From Phytophthora quininea (lineage: Eukaryota; Oomycota; Peronosporomycetes; Peronosporales; Peronosporaceae), in the NCBI GenBank assembly GCA_011947345.1, contig JAAVTG010000891.1, forward strand, positions 1-64,000: a DNA stretch of 64,000 nucleotides. The letters are read 5' to 3'. Positions 23,801-35,777 of the stretch are shown in pieces. The position numbers were made by a program, and so were the translations under genes. The first letter of the stretch is position 1. Every line of letters starts with the position of its first letter. The notes beneath the pieces are model-generated. The model did no database searches. It was not told the origin of the DNA and saw only the letters and a list, made by a program, of their open reading frames with translations.

Positions 23801-25328
23801 CGATTGTGGCAGAGCGTCTCGGCGTTCCTTTGCACTGTATGAGCTACAATCCGCAGTCACGGACGCAAGCATTCCCTCACCTGATCAGTGCTAACATGAA
23901 ACTGCACCGACCATATCGCTATGCCCCTACGAACGCTGCATCATATGATGTGATTAACAACGTGTTGTGGGCTGGTATGCGGGATGTTCTGGACGAGTTC
24001 CGCTACTTCCTGGGATTGACAGGCAAGAGCGTCGCCAACAACTTGCTGACAGAGTGGCGCATCCCTCACACGTATCTGTGGAATCCTGCCATTCTGCCGA
24101 AGCCGCACGACTGGGGCAGTGAGATTACCGTCGCGGGATATGTAGAGCGTGAGGAAACCCCAAACTGGATGCAGACGCCGCCGCCATCGAACAAGAGCTG
24201 TGTGCCTTCGCTGGCAATCATGCTGACATCCCATTAATCTACTTTGGCTTTCAGTGTGGTGATTGGGACCCGCGTCGTGTTCAGGACCTCGTCGCCGCGG
24301 TTGAGAAAGCGGCCCGAAAGGCGAACGTGCGCGTAGTGTTTCAAGGCTATGAGAACAGCAGCGATGGTGCTGCGTTCTTTGTGGGAGGAACCGATGTGGT
24401 GTTCGAGATCGACCAAAACTTCCCTGTTAAACGTATCCTTCAGCATGTGACTGCTGCTATGCACTGGGGCGACTTGTCGATCACATCGACCTGTTTGGCT
24501 GTAGGCAAGCCAGCGTGTGTTGTTCCGCGCAACATTACGCAGCGAATGTGGGCTCAGGCGCTGGTTCTCTCAGGAGTGGGGTAGAGCCTTTGGAGGCGGA
24601 TGCCCTGACACAGAACAACCTGTTTCACGTGTTTCGTGTGTTGCTGGACCCGAAACTCTCACACAGCGCCAAACGACTTGCTCAAAAATCTCGTCATCAA
24701 GTGCGATCGAGGCTGCTGTGTCGGCATTCTACAGCAATCTCCCGTTGGACGGCATGACGTGCGACCTCGACCCAACGCGGGTTGCTCGTGTCTACGACTC
24801 GGTTCATGAGCTGAAACTATCGTATGAGGCGAGGTTGGTGGTGCATCAGCTCACGGGCGACAACGGCAGTGCGGGGACTTGAAATACAAGCCGCTGAAAT
24901 ACTCACAGCACCATCCACCACGATTCTCGCTGCGAGAACTAGACTCTGCGTTACTCCACTCGTCGTCATCGGCTAACTCGAAGAAGCACCACCCGAAGGT
25001 GCTATACACGTACGATCCTGTTAGTGAAGAGCTGGCAGCAAGAGCTGACGAGCGAAGGGCGTCCTTGACTTCTTCGACCTCGTCCGCTGGATCCGAGAAG
25101 AAGAAATCGGCGAATGTACTGGTTGGTGTTGACCGCAGGAGACGCAGTTTGTTGTCGCGCGCTCAGTCCATGGCGCTCAATGTAGTGGAACTGCCAAAGT
25201 TTTGGGACTCACCGGAGGAGCAGGCGAACTGCACCGTGGAGATCAACGAAAAGTACGAGAAGCTATTGAGGAAGCGCAACTTCACCAACGGTTCGACGTC
25301 GTCGATGGCGTCGTCTGTTTCGCTGTAG
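20865..25328 (+). CDS. Didomain sterol 3-beta-glucosyltransferase-like protein, copy 1
   Basis: One reading unit of about 1,490 residues from METARAEDVT to SSVSL. Module 1 (about residues 105-550) has the N-terminal strand SVCIMIVGTQGDVQPF and the donor site HHGGAGTTAAG followed by KPTFIVPFFGDQPFWG, the signature of UDP-glucose:sterol glucosyltransferases (GT1/GT28-like fold). A Cys-containing stretch (CDQC) and a Gly-rich helix (KGAVIGLVKGLGG, VPS13-like) follow. Module 2 (from about 23385, NICMMTTGSW) repeats the fold, but its donor site reads MHWGD in place of HHGGAG, so it is probably non-catalytic. Frame is kept by adding one base at about 21950, at A runs 23061-23065, 24162-24164 and 24684-24688, and at G runs 24577-24580 and 24873-24876. 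All six are losses of one base. The linker between modules is continuous coding, so this is one protein, not two genes. Confidence 0.85.
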
Positions 25329-25632
25329 GCGGTGCAGGCGGATGATTATCATCAGCAGGAATGGAATAGAATTTTGTTTGCACTTCATGGCAAGGCAACT
25401 AGAAAACGGAGCCGTGAAAAATCCACGCGTGATAGGGGGACAGTTTTCGTTCATGCAGCACCCAGACTGACAATCAAAGCGCGCGGGCAAATGTTTGCTC
25501 GAAGGGTAATCATCTGCGCGCTTGATCGAGATAGTGCATGCGACGATGTGTGCGCCTCCACTTTTATTTTCGCCACAATCAGCATTCATCGGCAAGGCGC
25601 AAGTGCTACTACCACACGGTGCGCACCTCTAC

Positions 25633-28600
25633 ATGTCCGACAGCACCCAAGCACCGGCCAAGGCCACGTCGCCAACCAGCAAGGCAAAAGAGGCTTCACG
25701 AAACTGCGAGCTCCAGTTGTTGCGCTTCACAGCCTGGACGGACATATCAAGTTGGAATTCCCGGATGAGGACAAGTTGGAATTCCCAGGTGGACTGGAGA
25801 CGACACCGTCTGTCCTGCGGGGCAACCCGCATCAGAGGAGGAGTCGCCCCGACAGCAGCAAACCACTTCGCGATCCAGCACTGATGACAGCGAACCGTTG
25901 ATCTCCGTACCGCCGTTGATGACCATCTGCATCATGATCGTCGGGACACGAGGCGACGTGCAGCCATTTCTCGCCATTGCTCACCGACTGCAAAAGATGG
26001 TCACCGCGTTCGCTTGGCCACACATGCAGTGTATCGGGAATTTGTCATGAGTCATGGCGTGGAATTTTACCCTCTCGGTGGCGATCCCAAAGAGCTGGCT
26101 GCATACATGGTCAAGACCGGTGGCCATTTAATCCCGACCAACATCAAGACGCTCACCGAAGACGTGCCGCGAAATCGAGAAATGATCAACGAGATTGTGC
26201 TCTCCACGTGGCCGGCAGTGGCCGATGCAGACCCGGATGGCTGTGGTGCCGGTGTGCCAGGGCCTCCGTTCCGAGCGCAGGCGATCATTTCGAACCCGGT
26301 GACCTACGGCCATGTCCACGTGGCGGAACGACTCGGAGTGCCGCTCCACATTATGTTTCCGCAGCCGTGGGTTCCCACCACGGCATTCCCTCACCCGCTG
26401 TCGAATCTTCCGTACACGGGCAAGTTGCAGAAGAGGAATTACATTTCCTACAAGCTCGTAGATCTTCTCATGTGGCAGGGCACTGAAGGCATCATCAACG
26501 TATTTCGCACAGAGGTGCTTAAGCTGCGCAAAATCCGCAGTGGAGATTTTGGCCCAGACATTTTGCTAGATCTTGGCATCCCGCACTCGTTCATGTGGAG
26601 CCCAAAACTTGTTCCAAAGCCCGCCGATTGGGGAGATTTGTACGATGTTATTGGCACTGTCACCTTAACAGAAGCCGCGTCTACATATTCACCGACGCCA
26701 GAGCTTGAGACGTTCCTGGGCGATGATGGAGGACCCATTTTTGTGGGGTTTGGGTCGATGATCTTGTCGGATCCGGCGGCAACTACAAGGATGATTATCG
26801 AGGCGGCAAAGCAGGCGAATGTGCGCGTCTTAATCCAGTCCAGTTGGAGTGACATGGCTGGAGATCTCGCCATACCCGACAATATTTTTTTTGGGAAATT
26901 GCCCGCACGACTGGTTGATGCCGCGAGTGAGTGCTGTTGTGCACCACGGTGGTGCTGGTACTACCGCTGCCGGGTTACTAGCTGGAAAGCCAACTTTCAT
27001 CGTGCCGTTTTTCGGTGATCAGCCGTTCTGGGGCCAGGCGGTTGTAAGCGCACAAGTCGGTGTGGCCCCATGTCCGATCACACAACTTACCACGGAAGTT
27101 TTGCGGAAGGCGTTTGTAGATCTCGCAAGCCCAGAACTACGAGCACGAGCGGAGGCCTTGCGAAATGTGATGCAACAAGAGGATGGAGCAGAGGAAGCGG
27201 TGCGCAGTTTTTACAAACACCTGCCTTCCCAAGACATGTGGTGTGATCTAGATCACGAACGTATCGCCACGCAGTGGAGTGTGCACGACAGGATCAAACT
27301 CTGCGATCGCTGTGCATTTATCGTCCGTGCTCGCCCCGAAAATCGACGCAAGAAACTCATGCGCTACAACTGCGTTGACTATTCCGCTCGGGGTCCCAGC
27401 TCCCTGCTGACCGGTGTCGGCACGGGGACTATAGTACTCTTGCACGAATTCGCCGGTGCATTTACGGGAGTCTTACTAGAGCCTGTGAAAGGGGTCGCAA
27501 AGCATGGATTAGTCGGTGGCGTGAAGGGAACTTTTTCCGGCGTGTGGCACTTTTTCGTGCGACCAGTTCATGGAGCCGTGCTCTTTGCAGACCATATTGC
27601 TGTGGGACGACGAAACGCGAATCGAGAGGAAGGCCACCGTAAAGAGGCCAGTGTGTTCGACCGCCATCTCATGAGTGCACTTGGGGAGGAAAGTGGTCTG
27701 GCTGACACGTATTGCCTGGAAGTTATCCCCAATACTGTTGACATTGTGATTTTTATCCGAAGGAAAGATCGTGAGCGGTTGATTAGGCAAATGCGGCACT
27801 ACCAAAAGAGTTGCTATCGTGCACAGTACAAGACCATCTTGCAAGCTCAGAAAGCTGCAAAAAAGCAGCAAGAAAGACAAGCCTTCGTAATCCATTCGTA
27901 GATGGCAAGACGACGAGTCCAGTACAACAAGTGTCTGAAGCGAGTCCACGTTCCAATGACAACAACTTGTGCTCCTATTCAAATGTCGAGCGCATCAACA
28001 CTGGATCGAGTAATACGTCAGCAGTAACCCTGCAATCGATCCACCTGACGGCTACAGGAGTTGTGGAAATGACGCTGAATATCCCTGATGAGTCTGCTGA
28101 TGCCGTAAAGCCCACAACTATTACCGAGTGGGAAACTTATCAACTGGAGCGAACAATTCAAGCCAACGACGATGGAGTACAGCAATCGTTCCCGAGGATG
28201 AATGTCTGCCTGGCAGCCATCGGTACATGGAACAATGGTGTGAAGCAGTTTGTGGCAATCGGCATCAAGTTGAAACAACTCGGGCATCGCGTTCGTGTCG
28301 CCGCCAATGAGCGTTTCCGTTCGGAGATAATGATTCGTGGCCTTGAATTCTACCCGTTGGCAGGAGCGCCCGAGAGTATTCAAGATTTTGTCATGCAACT
28401 CCACGAACTCCAGAATCGATTCGGATCGGGAGGAGTTCAACTATTCAAGGAACTCATTTACTCCTTGTGGCCAGCCGCATACGGATCTGACCCTCATGGA
28501 GGTGGCATGAACACTCCCGGCGAACCTTTCCGCGCAGATTCGCTCCTATGGCACCCACTGTTGCTGGGCCATGTGCATGTGGCTGAGCGACTTGGTATTC

Positions 28601-30098
28601 CGCTTCAGTGCGCAAGCTTGGATCCATTGTCACCGACGTTTGCCTTTCCTCACCCTCTCAGCACGATTCCAGGGGTTGAGCCTTCGGTCTTGACGCTTTG
28701 CCAGAGCAATTTGCTTTCGTACGGTGCCGTCGATACGACTCTTTGGTATGGTGGGGTGGCGGATGTTCTGACCCAGTTCCGGTCGTTTATCGGTCTAGAG
28801 GTGCGCTGCACTCGACCAGATCTCCTAGTCCGGTGGGAAGTGCCGCATATTTACCTGTGGAATCCGACGCTCCTGCCGAAGCCGCTTGACTGGGCCTCTG
28901 AGTTATCCGTGGTCGGCCATGTGTCACTGGACGACACGGCGGGGCTGAGCAAGAAGCAGCGCAAGAAGCGCCAAAAGGAGAGCAAACGATTCCGGTGGCC
29001 CAGCGCATTGACTGAGTTTGCATTCAAGTCCGACACGCCACCGCTCATTTACTTTGGTGTCTCATCTAGGATGATGTCGACCAGCGACCTGGACGAGTTG
29101 TTAAAAAGGTGGCCGCTGCTGCAAGTGCCCAAAATCACCCTGTTCGCATTATTTTCCAGACCCGGGAGGACGGTGGTGGTGGTGGGGAGCGTGCACCATT
29201 TCGATCGGGCAACGTTTACCAGGTCGATAGCAACTTGGCGTACGCACGCCTCTTTCAAGAAGTTGCAGCTGCGATCCACTGGGGAGACCCTGACATCATC
29301 GCTGAAGGCCTTACTGCCGGAAAGCCTGTCGGTATCTGTGGCAGGCACTCGTCGCAGCAATTCTACGCCAGCGTGTACGAGCAGGTCCAAGTTGGCATAC
29401 CGCTGATCGACTGGAAGACGTGCACTGTGGAATCGCTGGCCTTGAGCTTTCAAGGGCTGCTGAAACCAGGCATTGCTGAGCAAGCACGGTGGGTGGCAGC
29501 AACGTTTGACTCGGAGCAAGCCATCAGCGCTGGTGTGAATGCCTTTTTCAACAACCTTCCAATCCAAGCGATGCGGTGCGACTTGGACCCGAACAAGCTT
29601 GCTCGGGTGTTCGATCCGCGTCATGGCGTGAAGTTGTCTCTTGGAGCGTACGTGTCGATCCAGCCACGTCATGATGAGAGCAAGGGTTTTGTGCCGTACA
29701 GACCGCTGCGCTTTGGTGGAGACCGTCCTCCTCGGATCTCCCTTCGTCGTGAGCCCGGAGAGCTCCCACGCGACGTTAGGCCAGCTCGGCATCAAGACGC
29801 CGTTTTACTTTCGTTGGACGCCATCGCTTCCCAGATGAACGAGCGCTTCAGTGCGTCGAGTGGCTTCTCCTCGACAGCGTCGACCCCATCGAGTCTCGCT
29901 GCCACGCCAGCAAAAATCGCACTGTACTGGGCCTCGGCCAAAGAGGAGGCAGCCGTCCGCACGGCAACCAATATGGCCTACGAGCGGTTAGTGAAAAACC
30001 CGCCGCGTAAGAGCAAACTAGACGCAATAAAGCGCTTGTTTGGCGCCGGGAAGGAGGAAAGACGGCGCCAAGAGGTGCAATACTTGACAGTGCAATAA
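25633..30098 (+). CDS. Didomain sterol 3-beta-glucosyltransferase-like protein, copy 2
   Basis: Tandem paralogue of the gene at 20865, same architecture, starting MSDSTQAPAK at ATG 25633, about 1,490 residues. The N-terminal 95 residues differ from copy 1. Module 1 keeps IMIVGTRGDVQPF, HHGGAGTTAAG and PFFGDQPFWG, so it should be active on a sterol or similar lipid with UDP-glucose. Module 2 (from about 28195, MNVCLAAIGTWNNG) has IHWGD instead of HHGGAG. Frame is restored at about 25690, near 25880, at AAAA 25992-25995, at the T run 26885-26892 (two bases lost), near 27870 and near 29120. Only about 300 bp separates this start from the end of copy 1. Shared loss of the donor motif in module 2 of both copies implies it predates the duplication. 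Confidence 0.85.
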
Positions 30099-30101
30099 TA
30101 C

Positions 30102-30445
30102 ATGTACGCCATCATTGTTTTGCTTGCCTCGGTCTCGGTCGTCGCCAGCACCTTGGCTCGGGAGCTGGAATGTCGGCTAGACGTCGCTGAAAAGAAGATG
30201 GAGGGGCTCAACAGGTTGCTGCAGACCCGCAACGCGTGCAAGCAGGCAGCGGTAGAGCAGTGAAGGCCCCTTTTGGTTCTGCTGCCAACAAGCTTCAGCT
30301 TGACGCTCCGAGTCGAGAAGATGAAGAAGAAGACAGCGCCATTTCTGAAGACTTGTGTTGGAGTTGTGGCGACCGCGCCAAGAGCGGCTCGACCCAGCCG
30401 AAAAAACAGCCTCCAGCTGCACGATTGCTGTCCTCTGCAGTGTGA
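30102..30445 (+). CDS. Possible small membrane-anchored or secreted coiled-coil protein
   Basis: Starts 4 bp after the stop of the second glycosyltransferase. MYAIIVLLASVSVVASTLA is a clean hydrophobic signal or anchor, followed by a heptad-like stretch (ELECRLDVAEKKMEGLNRLL) containing two Cys residues. The first frame stops at TGA 30261; adding one base near 30250 continues into an acidic, Ser-rich tail with a CWSCGD motif, ending at 30445. No family is recognised. It may be a 53-residue peptide, a 110-residue protein, or chance. Confidence 0.35.
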
Positions 30446-30504
30446 CCAACATGATCCTGCTGCTTCTTACGAGCTTTGACGAATATAAGCAGTAACAACA
30501 AGCA

Positions 30505-31981
30505 TCAAACGCCGCCATGAAGGCCAAAGGCGCTTGAAGCGAAGCAGTACTTGTTGGAGAAGTACCTGCTTCGCTCAAGCACACGACCAACTCGCGAAGT
30601 GCCGCCCTTGTCCTTCTTGCGCATCGCAATGTTCTTCAGGAGTTGTTGCTTCCACTGCTCGATTTCTTCGACCGTCGTTTGATACGACCCGGTCGTTGTC
30701 GCTCGCTTCTTCCCCGGCTTCTTAACCCCCAGTGTTTCGTAGTCCTTGTCGAAGACTGGGGTCTCGTCGTGCTCGACCGGGCCGTCGACAAGCGTCATGC
30801 TCTCTGCACTCGACTTGCTGTACCCCTTCTTCCCTGCATTCGCGCTCCCGATGCTGTAGAACACACCGTCGACTTCGACATATTTGTGGTGGCATTGAAT
30901 CCACCCAGGTGCCACGCATCGATGCCTGCAGCGAGCATCTGTGACCAGATCTCTAAGGCATCGATGTGGGATTTCGCCCAGCCACGATTGACGAAGACGC
31001 GCACCCGCACCTTGTCTTCGTCCTTGTCGTGCGGTTCCAGGTGCTTCTCGATGATGCGTCCGCCACCTCCGGCATCGTGAGCGCGTAATACGCGACGTTC
31101 ACGAAGCCCTTGGCCCCCTTGATCCGCTTGATCACCTCCGCGGGCGTGACTGGAACTCTTGGATTGCTCACGATGAACTTCTCCACTCCGTCGTGCTTCC
31201 TGCTGTAGACAGCTCTGCTCACACCGATGGCCTTGGCGGTGGCGCGGATCTTGCACCGCTCCTCGTACGGCACCTTGGACACCTTGTACGCGATCGCAGG
31301 AACCGAGTTCTTAAAGTGAACCGGGGCACCTCTCTTGGGCGGCGCGATGCCCTTGAGGTGGCGATCGAAGTGCTTGCGAAGACAGGTCTTGCTGATCTTG
31401 AGGCTGCGTGTTGCCTCGATGTGGGCGATGACCTGGGCGTAGTCGTGGGCGCCCTTGCGTGTTTTCCACTCCTCGACCTTCGCGCAGCACTCGGCGATGA
31501 TGTTGACCGGGAGCGCGGGGTGATACGCCTTCCTCGACCCGCTCGCCGTCACCTTCCTGGTCTTCTTGACAAGCCTCTTCTTGGCCTTGGCACCTGACTT
31601 GTGCGCCGGGGTCACGAGTGCCGGTGCAACCGCCGACGACGGACGCTGCTGTGTGGGCGGAGGTAGCACTGCCGAGAGCTGCTCTAGCTGCTCGTCTCCA
31701 TCATCGCCAGCACAGTGTGGAGCTGCTGTGGTGCCGACCGCCGGCGACTCGAACTCGACCACGAGCCCCGCCACAAACCGCTCTGACTGCTCCGTGTTGA
31801 TCTCCTGCATCTCCATCTCGGACTCGACCTTCGTTCGACGACCGAACCGCCGAACCCAGGACGGGCGTCCGTGTTCCTCGTCGTCCTTGGCAGGCAGAAA
31901 CGGCTCGACCGGCACCGGCACCGGCACCGGCACGGACCGCTTCTCCTCCAGCAACAGCTTGTCGTCTTGATCGGTCTCCAT
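30505..31981 (-). CDS. HTH-PLD protein, second copy, frame-disrupted
   Basis: Minus-strand relative of the 13370 gene. Starting at METDQDD (ATG 31981; an in-frame start further upstream near 32024 is possible with one added base), it has a Pro/Val-rich N-terminus, a basic Lys/Arg region (KKRLVKKTRKV), two predicted helix-turn-helix stretches (LKISKTCLRKHFDRHL and ATAKAIGVSRAVYSRKHDG) and a single PLD half-motif CHHKYVEVDG followed by GSAN. Upstream of the motif, VRVRVFVNRGWAKSHI aligns in position with VRVIVWTNAWLW of the first copy. Frames change near 31080 and 30910, both in the one-base-lost direction, so the gene may be intact. The start lies about 190 bp from the divergent ERGIC3 start. 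Function is inferred as a nucleic-acid-directed PLD hydrolase. Confidence 0.65.
31909..31932. repeat. CCGGCA hexanucleotide microsatellite
   Basis: Four perfect tandem copies of CCGGCA within the HTH-PLD coding region; on the minus strand they encode an alternating Val-Pro stretch. Confidence 0.9.
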
Positions 31982-32173
31982 CCTTGCCAAGAAGGAATGC
32001 CGTCGGCATCCATTGCGTTCGTCGCCATACCGTATGCACTCAATTAACAAATGACACAATGAACGACGGGTATATAACAAATGATGGGTCTCAACCGACC
32101 CATACAATTCCCAATACGTGGCATCGTCAGTCTTCAAAGCTCGACGAAGCGATCTCCTCCTGCTGTGCTGACG

Positions 32174-34175
32174 ATGGCGAGCGCGTCGTGGGTGTCCAAG
32201 CTCAAGGGGCTGGACGCGTACCCCAAGACGATCGAAGAGTTCAAGGTCCGCACGCTGCAGGGAGGGCTCTGTACGTGGCTTGGCTGACCGTCTCCACTGT
32301 TCTGTCTGACCGACCCTTGCTCTCTACCTGTCTGTAGTCTCGCTCATGGCCTTCGCCTGCATCTCGGTGCTGCTGGTGTCGGAGCTCGGTTACTACTTTA
32401 CGACCGACACGGTGGACAAGATGATGGTGGACGGTGGACGCAACACAATGGTCTCCATCAACTTTGACATCGAGTTCCCCGGTACAGTAGAAATAGCTCG
32501 AGGACTAAAGACAATGCAATTGTTGACGTGCTGTTGCTGCTGCCAATGCGACTGCAGAATGCCCTGCTCTGTGGTGGCCGTCGAATCTGCAGATATGGCT
32601 GGTAATGCGCAGGTATTGGGCACTTTATATTCCAGCAGCTCAGATGGACTACAAGCTAACCCTGTGGAGTTAAATCTGGATTTCGTTTTTGCCGCAGCAC
32701 GACATTGAACACAATATCGAGAAGACCCCGCTGGACCGGAACGGACAGGCGCTGATGGAAGGCATGCGCGACGTGGTAAGGAACACACGGCTGGTGGAGC
32801 ATATTTGGCAATGGAGTTGTGGGGGACTGAAGTGGTATTTGTTATGTGCAGATTGGTGGGGCGTTGACGAACGGAACGGACCTGCATGGCGAGACGGAAA
32901 AGTGCTCGATTACAAATTGAAAGGGGCTGGTGCCGTGTCGTTGCTGACGTTCATTTGGTGCTGTGCAGACCTGCGTGTGGGAGCTGCTATGCTGCTGGAG
33001 AGCCTGGCGAGGTCTGGAAATGATTGTGTGGTGGTTTGTCTAATTCAACTAACGTCGGATGGTTTGCTTTTCAAAGTGCTGCAACACATGCGACGACGTT
33101 AAGGCTGCGTACGCGCGCAAGAGCTGGATGATGCCAAGTCTCCACATGGTCTCGCAGGTATGATGCGAAATTCTGTTGATTGCGTCTTTATTCTGTGTTG
33201 ACAGTGATTTGTGTCATGTAGTGCCAAGAGGTCGAGATTGAGAAGGTTCTTCGTGGTGAAATCAACGAAGGTTGCCGCATCAAGGGCTCTCTTGTAGTGT
33301 CCAAGGTAAAGAACGATACCTATAGTGATGCAGACAGTCGATCCAGATTTTAAATGTGAAATGCTGCTTTAGGTCGCGGGGCGGATGTACTTTGCTCCGT
33401 CCAAGTTTTTCCGCTCGGGTTACCTGTCAGCGCAGGACCTGGTGGATGCTACCTTCAAGGTCTTTGACACGTCGCACACGATCCATTCTCTGTCGTTCGG
33501 CGAACTGTATCCGGTAAGGTGCCTCATGAAGATTAAATGGATAGATAGGAAACTGCAGCTGAGTTCCTACCGTCATACTCGAACAGGACATGAAAAATCC
33601 GCTTGACAATCGCCGGAAGGACCTCCCGAATGAATCCACGCGCGGCACATTCCAGTATTTCCTCAAGGTCTGTATTGATTCGTGCTGATGGCAAGATTTG
33701 TGCAACTTTTTAACCATCTTGGCTGTTTGCTTTTCCCAGGTCGTGCCGACGGAGTACACTTTCCTATCGGCAAGCCAGATTAGCACAAACCAGTTTTCCG
33801 CCACGGAGCACTTTCGTCAGCTCACCCCTGTGAGCGACAAGGGTCTGCCGAGTACGTTGTCGTTCAGGACTCCCGGTTTGTGTGTGTGTTTTTTCTTTTT
33901 CTAATCAGTTGTGCTGTCGCAGTGGTTTCCTTCGGATTCACGTTTTCGCCTATCATGTTTCGCATCGAGGAGTACCGCGTGGGTTTTCTGCAGTTCCTCA
34001 CGAGCGTCTGCGCCATCGTTGGCGGCGTTTTCACGGTGTGTCATCGTTGTTGTTGGCGATTGTATCGTTATCGTACTAAATTGACCGGTGTTATTGCACT
34101 ATCCAGATTCTTGGCATCATGGACTCGTTTACATTTGGACTACTGAGCAAGACCAGCGCCACCCCGTTGCTGTAG
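32174..34175 (+). CDS. ERGIC3/Erv46-type ER-Golgi cargo receptor
   Basis: Two-pass membrane protein cycling between ER and Golgi in COPII/COPI vesicles, partner of Erv41. ATG 32174 opens with KLKGLDAYPKTIEEF, the family N-terminus, then a first transmembrane helix (FACISVLLVSELGYYF), the lumenal domain with CGSCYAAG and CCNTCDDVKAAY cysteine motifs, YTFLSASQISTNQF, and a last helix ending VGGVFTILGIMDS and a short tail. Twelve GT-AG introns are visible: 32271-32337, 32482-32558, 32613-32697, 32776-32851, 32902-32968, 33012-33076, 33158-33221, 33306-33372, 33514-33586, 33668-33739, 33852-33922 and 34036-34106 (64-85 bp). The second junction is off by one base in phase, perhaps a sequence error. 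About 360 residues. The intron density is far above its neighbours. Confidence 0.9.
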
Positions 34176-34262
34176 TAGCGTTCTCGATTCTAATTCATCG
34201 CCGACGAATGCCCTCTACCAGTGCTATTATTGCCGTTTCCTTTTGCTAGCTCGGGGATCATT

Positions 34263-35724
34263 ATGTCCGAGGTCCATCCACTGCCTCCAGAGCTGTGGAA
34301 TCTGTCTGCAGTGATTGTGGTTTGCTGTCTCTTAGGGTGGGCGGTTCGGCTCGTGAGGCTACTGCTGATGTATCTGGAAGCCCGCTACTCTGTCCAGCAC
34401 GACGCGGTGAGATTGGGGCCGCAAATATCCATTCCTTCACATCAGTATTCATCCCTTTATGTCTAGGTCCTTCACCTGGAAAAGCTGGGGCCGAGGCAAG
34501 TTGTTGGAGGCATTGAGGCGTGACAAAATCACCACTAACGCCTGCTTTTATCAGTTTGCACGTGCTTCGCAATGCGTCGATGTGGCATTTTCACCAGCTA
34601 CTGCGGACGCAGCTCCAGGGCGCTTCGGAAACGATGAAGCGCGTCCAAGTTCCGTTTGATTTTATCGCGTCGTCGCTGCAGCTCGTCGAGGCTTCGGATG
34701 CCCAGCCCCACACAAGTCTGCGCGTCGAAATAAAGTGCCGAGCAAAGTGTTCGGTCCAAGTGTTTTGGGACGTCAAAGTTGCCGCCCTAGAACTAGAAGG
34801 AGCTCGCCGAAATGCAAACGAGTCGAGTCCGCAACCGGTGAAGCAACTGCGACGCTGGGTTGATGGCAGTCTGTCGACCCGCGCCATGCAGAGCGCCATC
34901 CACGCGGTGCGATCGATTCCAGACAAGTTCTACGACGCCGGGTTTTTGAATACTCCGCATCGCTTGCTGGAAGATGACGTCGACAATCAAGTTCGCGGGG
35001 CAGCTGTGGCAAGCCAGCAGCATCCATTTTCCTGCGCTGGATTGTTTGGAGGCGAGAACGCGTTTCGCTCCCGCTCGACGATGACAAGGTGAGCGCGCTG
35101 GTGTCGCCGGTCTAGTGCTTTATCATGTTACAACATCTCACCTGGTTCGCTTCCTGCCCTCAGGTGCTCGGATCACACTGATGAGTACGTCGCCGCACTA
35201 CCGAGTGAGCTGTTCCCAGACCGTCCTGTCGAGGAGATCCAGTCCTCCATCGTGGCCACCGACTGCGAAGACACGCCACCAGCACCAACGCCTGTCGTCG
35301 ACGAACCCCGATACGCGTGCGTCATGGTCATCGGCTGCTACGACTTGGTTGAGAGCGTCAGCCCCAGACAAACAAGCTCGTCAACTGCCAGCGACGTTGA
35401 GGACGAGATCCTGTGCCAGTGCGTGGCCATCGACTTCCTCCCGACGCCTGCGCAGCCCAGAGGCGCCCCGTCGTCGCCAGGAAGCTCCACTTCACTGCCA
35501 GCAGCGTCTACAGCAGCCAGGAGCTTTTCAGCTCCGAGAGCGAGTGCGTCATCTGTCTGGAGCGCGCTGTCTGTGCTGTGCTGCTGCCTTGCCGCCACTT
35601 GTGCGTGTGCCGCCCATGCCTCGAGAAGATCGACCAGTGCCCCATCTGCCGCGCCAAGTTCTTCACCTACGTCTGCTGTGAGCAGGACGCTGCGCCCTCC
35701 GAAGTCGCCGTGGATGTCATGTAG
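34263..35724 (+). CDS. RING-type E3 ubiquitin ligase (MGRN1/LOG2-like), membrane-anchored
   Basis: About 420 residues. ATG 34263 begins with a transmembrane helix (LSAVIVVCCLLGWAV). Intron 34407-34466 (60 bp), a putative very short intron 34520-34554 (35 nt, with CTAAC and a pyrimidine run) and intron 35089-35163 (75 bp) join in phase without any correction. The middle contains FDFIASSLQLVE, LRVEIKCRAKCSVQVFWDVKV and ELFPDRPVEEIQ-type stretches, similar to the MGRN1/RNF157/plant LOG2 substrate-binding region. The C-terminus is a C3HC4 RING: CVICL, PCRHLCVC, CLEKI, CPICRAKF. One C must be added at CCCC 35466-35469. It should transfer ubiquitin at an endomembrane; substrates unknown. Confidence 0.8.
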
Positions 35725-35777
35725 TGGACGTGAATACATCTCTCCCATTGGTCCATTCTATTAAGGTCGAGTCGAGC

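Noticed and set aside
22022..24237. Treating the glycosyltransferase modules as four separate genes
   Set aside because: The apparent stops between modules disappear on adding one base in a homopolymer, and both paralogues share the same two-module layout.
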